Position numbers and translations under genes: made by a program
Source of the DNA: Collinsella sp.
GTDB taxonomy: Bacteria > Actinomycetota > Coriobacteriia > Coriobacteriales > Coriobacteriaceae
Length of the DNA: 6,281 bases
Assembly (NCBI GenBank): GCA_018373675.1
Contig: JAHAGQ010000043.1
Span: 1 to 6,281 of the forward strand
Direction: 5' to 3'
The notes under the pieces: generated by a model
What the model was told of the DNA's origin: nothing
The model's database searches: none
What the model saw: the letters and a program-made list of their open reading frames with translations, nothing else
In this document: piece after piece, positions 6,069-6,281 of the stretch
Numbering within the stretch: position 1 is the stretch's first letter
Layout: each line of letters begins with the position of its first letter

Positions 6069-6154
6069 GAACACCGAATTAACCAGAGTTACAGGCTTCC
6101 TTTACGCTCATCACTGAGTGGTTGGAGGACATCACCGTTGATTGATTTGTTGTT

Positions 6155-6179
6155 CTTGAATTTAGAATACATATTCAAG
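6155..6179. repeat. Inverted repeat upstream of the operon (possible operator)
   Basis: CTTGAAT (6155-6161) and ATTCAAG (6173-6179) are perfect 7-bp arms with an 11-bp spacer. The repeat overlaps another, GAATA-CA-TATTC, at 6165-6176. The segment is AT-rich compared with the coding regions. It lies about 170-190 bp before the first gene. A regulator site or RNA hairpin is possible; the role is unproven. Confidence 0.35.
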
Positions 6180-6199
6180 GGATTGATAACGCCCGAGAT

Positions 6200-6209
6200 T
6201 TTGCGCAAA
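6200..6209. promoter_or_regulatory. LacI-type operator candidate
   Basis: TTTGCGCAAA is a perfect 10-bp palindrome with a central CG, the usual symmetry of LacI-family operators, in AT-rich flanks; the next base pair does not match but the one after does. It lies about 215 bp upstream of the first gene, far for a simple repressor site, so it may serve a more distal promoter or an upstream gene outside the window. No convincing gene is present from 5987 to 6281; this palindrome, the 6155-6179 repeat and the weak promoter are what the stretch holds. Confidence 0.35.
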
Positions 6210-6281
6210 TTGGTTGAGGGCCTGAGATAGAGACATGGCCCGTGTCCTGTGTACGATTTTCTGTCGCCAAACAAAACAAAC

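Noticed and set aside
6089..6274. 61-codon minus-strand frame in the upstream region
   Set aside because: It needs a TTG start without a clear ribosome site, has no recognisable motif and covers the operator-like repeats.
1..6281. CRISPR arrays, insertion sequences, tRNA or rRNA genes, phage genes
   Set aside because: No regularly spaced repeats, transposase motifs, tRNA-like folds or phage proteins were found on either strand.

Overview
The window (6281 bp, moderate GC) looks like a carbohydrate-uptake locus of a Gram-positive actinobacterium, most likely a Bifidobacterium. The basis is a lipoprotein-anchored sugar-binding protein, Shine-Dalgarno sequences matching a Gram-positive anti-SD, the base composition and the overall gene style. 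The genus is an inference; no rRNA or other marker is present.

All supported genes lie on the minus strand, so the operon reads from right to left. The order is: an untranslated upstream/promoter region (5987-6281); a ribose-type (Peripla_BP_4) sugar-binding lipoprotein (5015-5986); a strong hairpin plus U-tract (about 4862-4949); a double-cassette sugar ABC ATPase (3279-4844); an RbsC-type permease (2223-3227); a 112-nt gap holding two hairpins; a transketolase N-terminal subunit (1220-2110); a transketolase C-terminal subunit (255-1220, overlapping the previous stop by one base); and a long hairpin that probably ends the transcript (161-205). At the left edge a well-supported ribosome-binding site and ATG begin another minus-strand gene (1-37, cut by the window edge). 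A palindromic, operator-like segment lies upstream of it (82-110).

Functionally, the first three genes form a complete CUT2-family ABC importer for a monosaccharide. The last two form one two-subunit, thiamine-diphosphate-dependent transketolase. A split transketolase locked to an importer suggests that two-carbon ketol transfer is a committed step in catabolising the imported sugar, not general pentose-phosphate metabolism. No isomerase, kinase or recognisable regulator is visible, so the substrate cannot be fixed from this window. D-apiose (through apulose 4-phosphate), another unusual ketose or pentose, or plain ribose/xylose are all possible.

Expression appears to be graded along the operon. 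An intrinsic-terminator-like hairpin after the binding-protein gene should keep the binding protein in excess, and the hairpins before the transketolase genes may tune the enzyme separately. No tRNA, rRNA, CRISPR array, insertion sequence or phage gene was seen. No gene-free stretch exceeds 300 bases; the longest is the 295-base upstream region at the right end.
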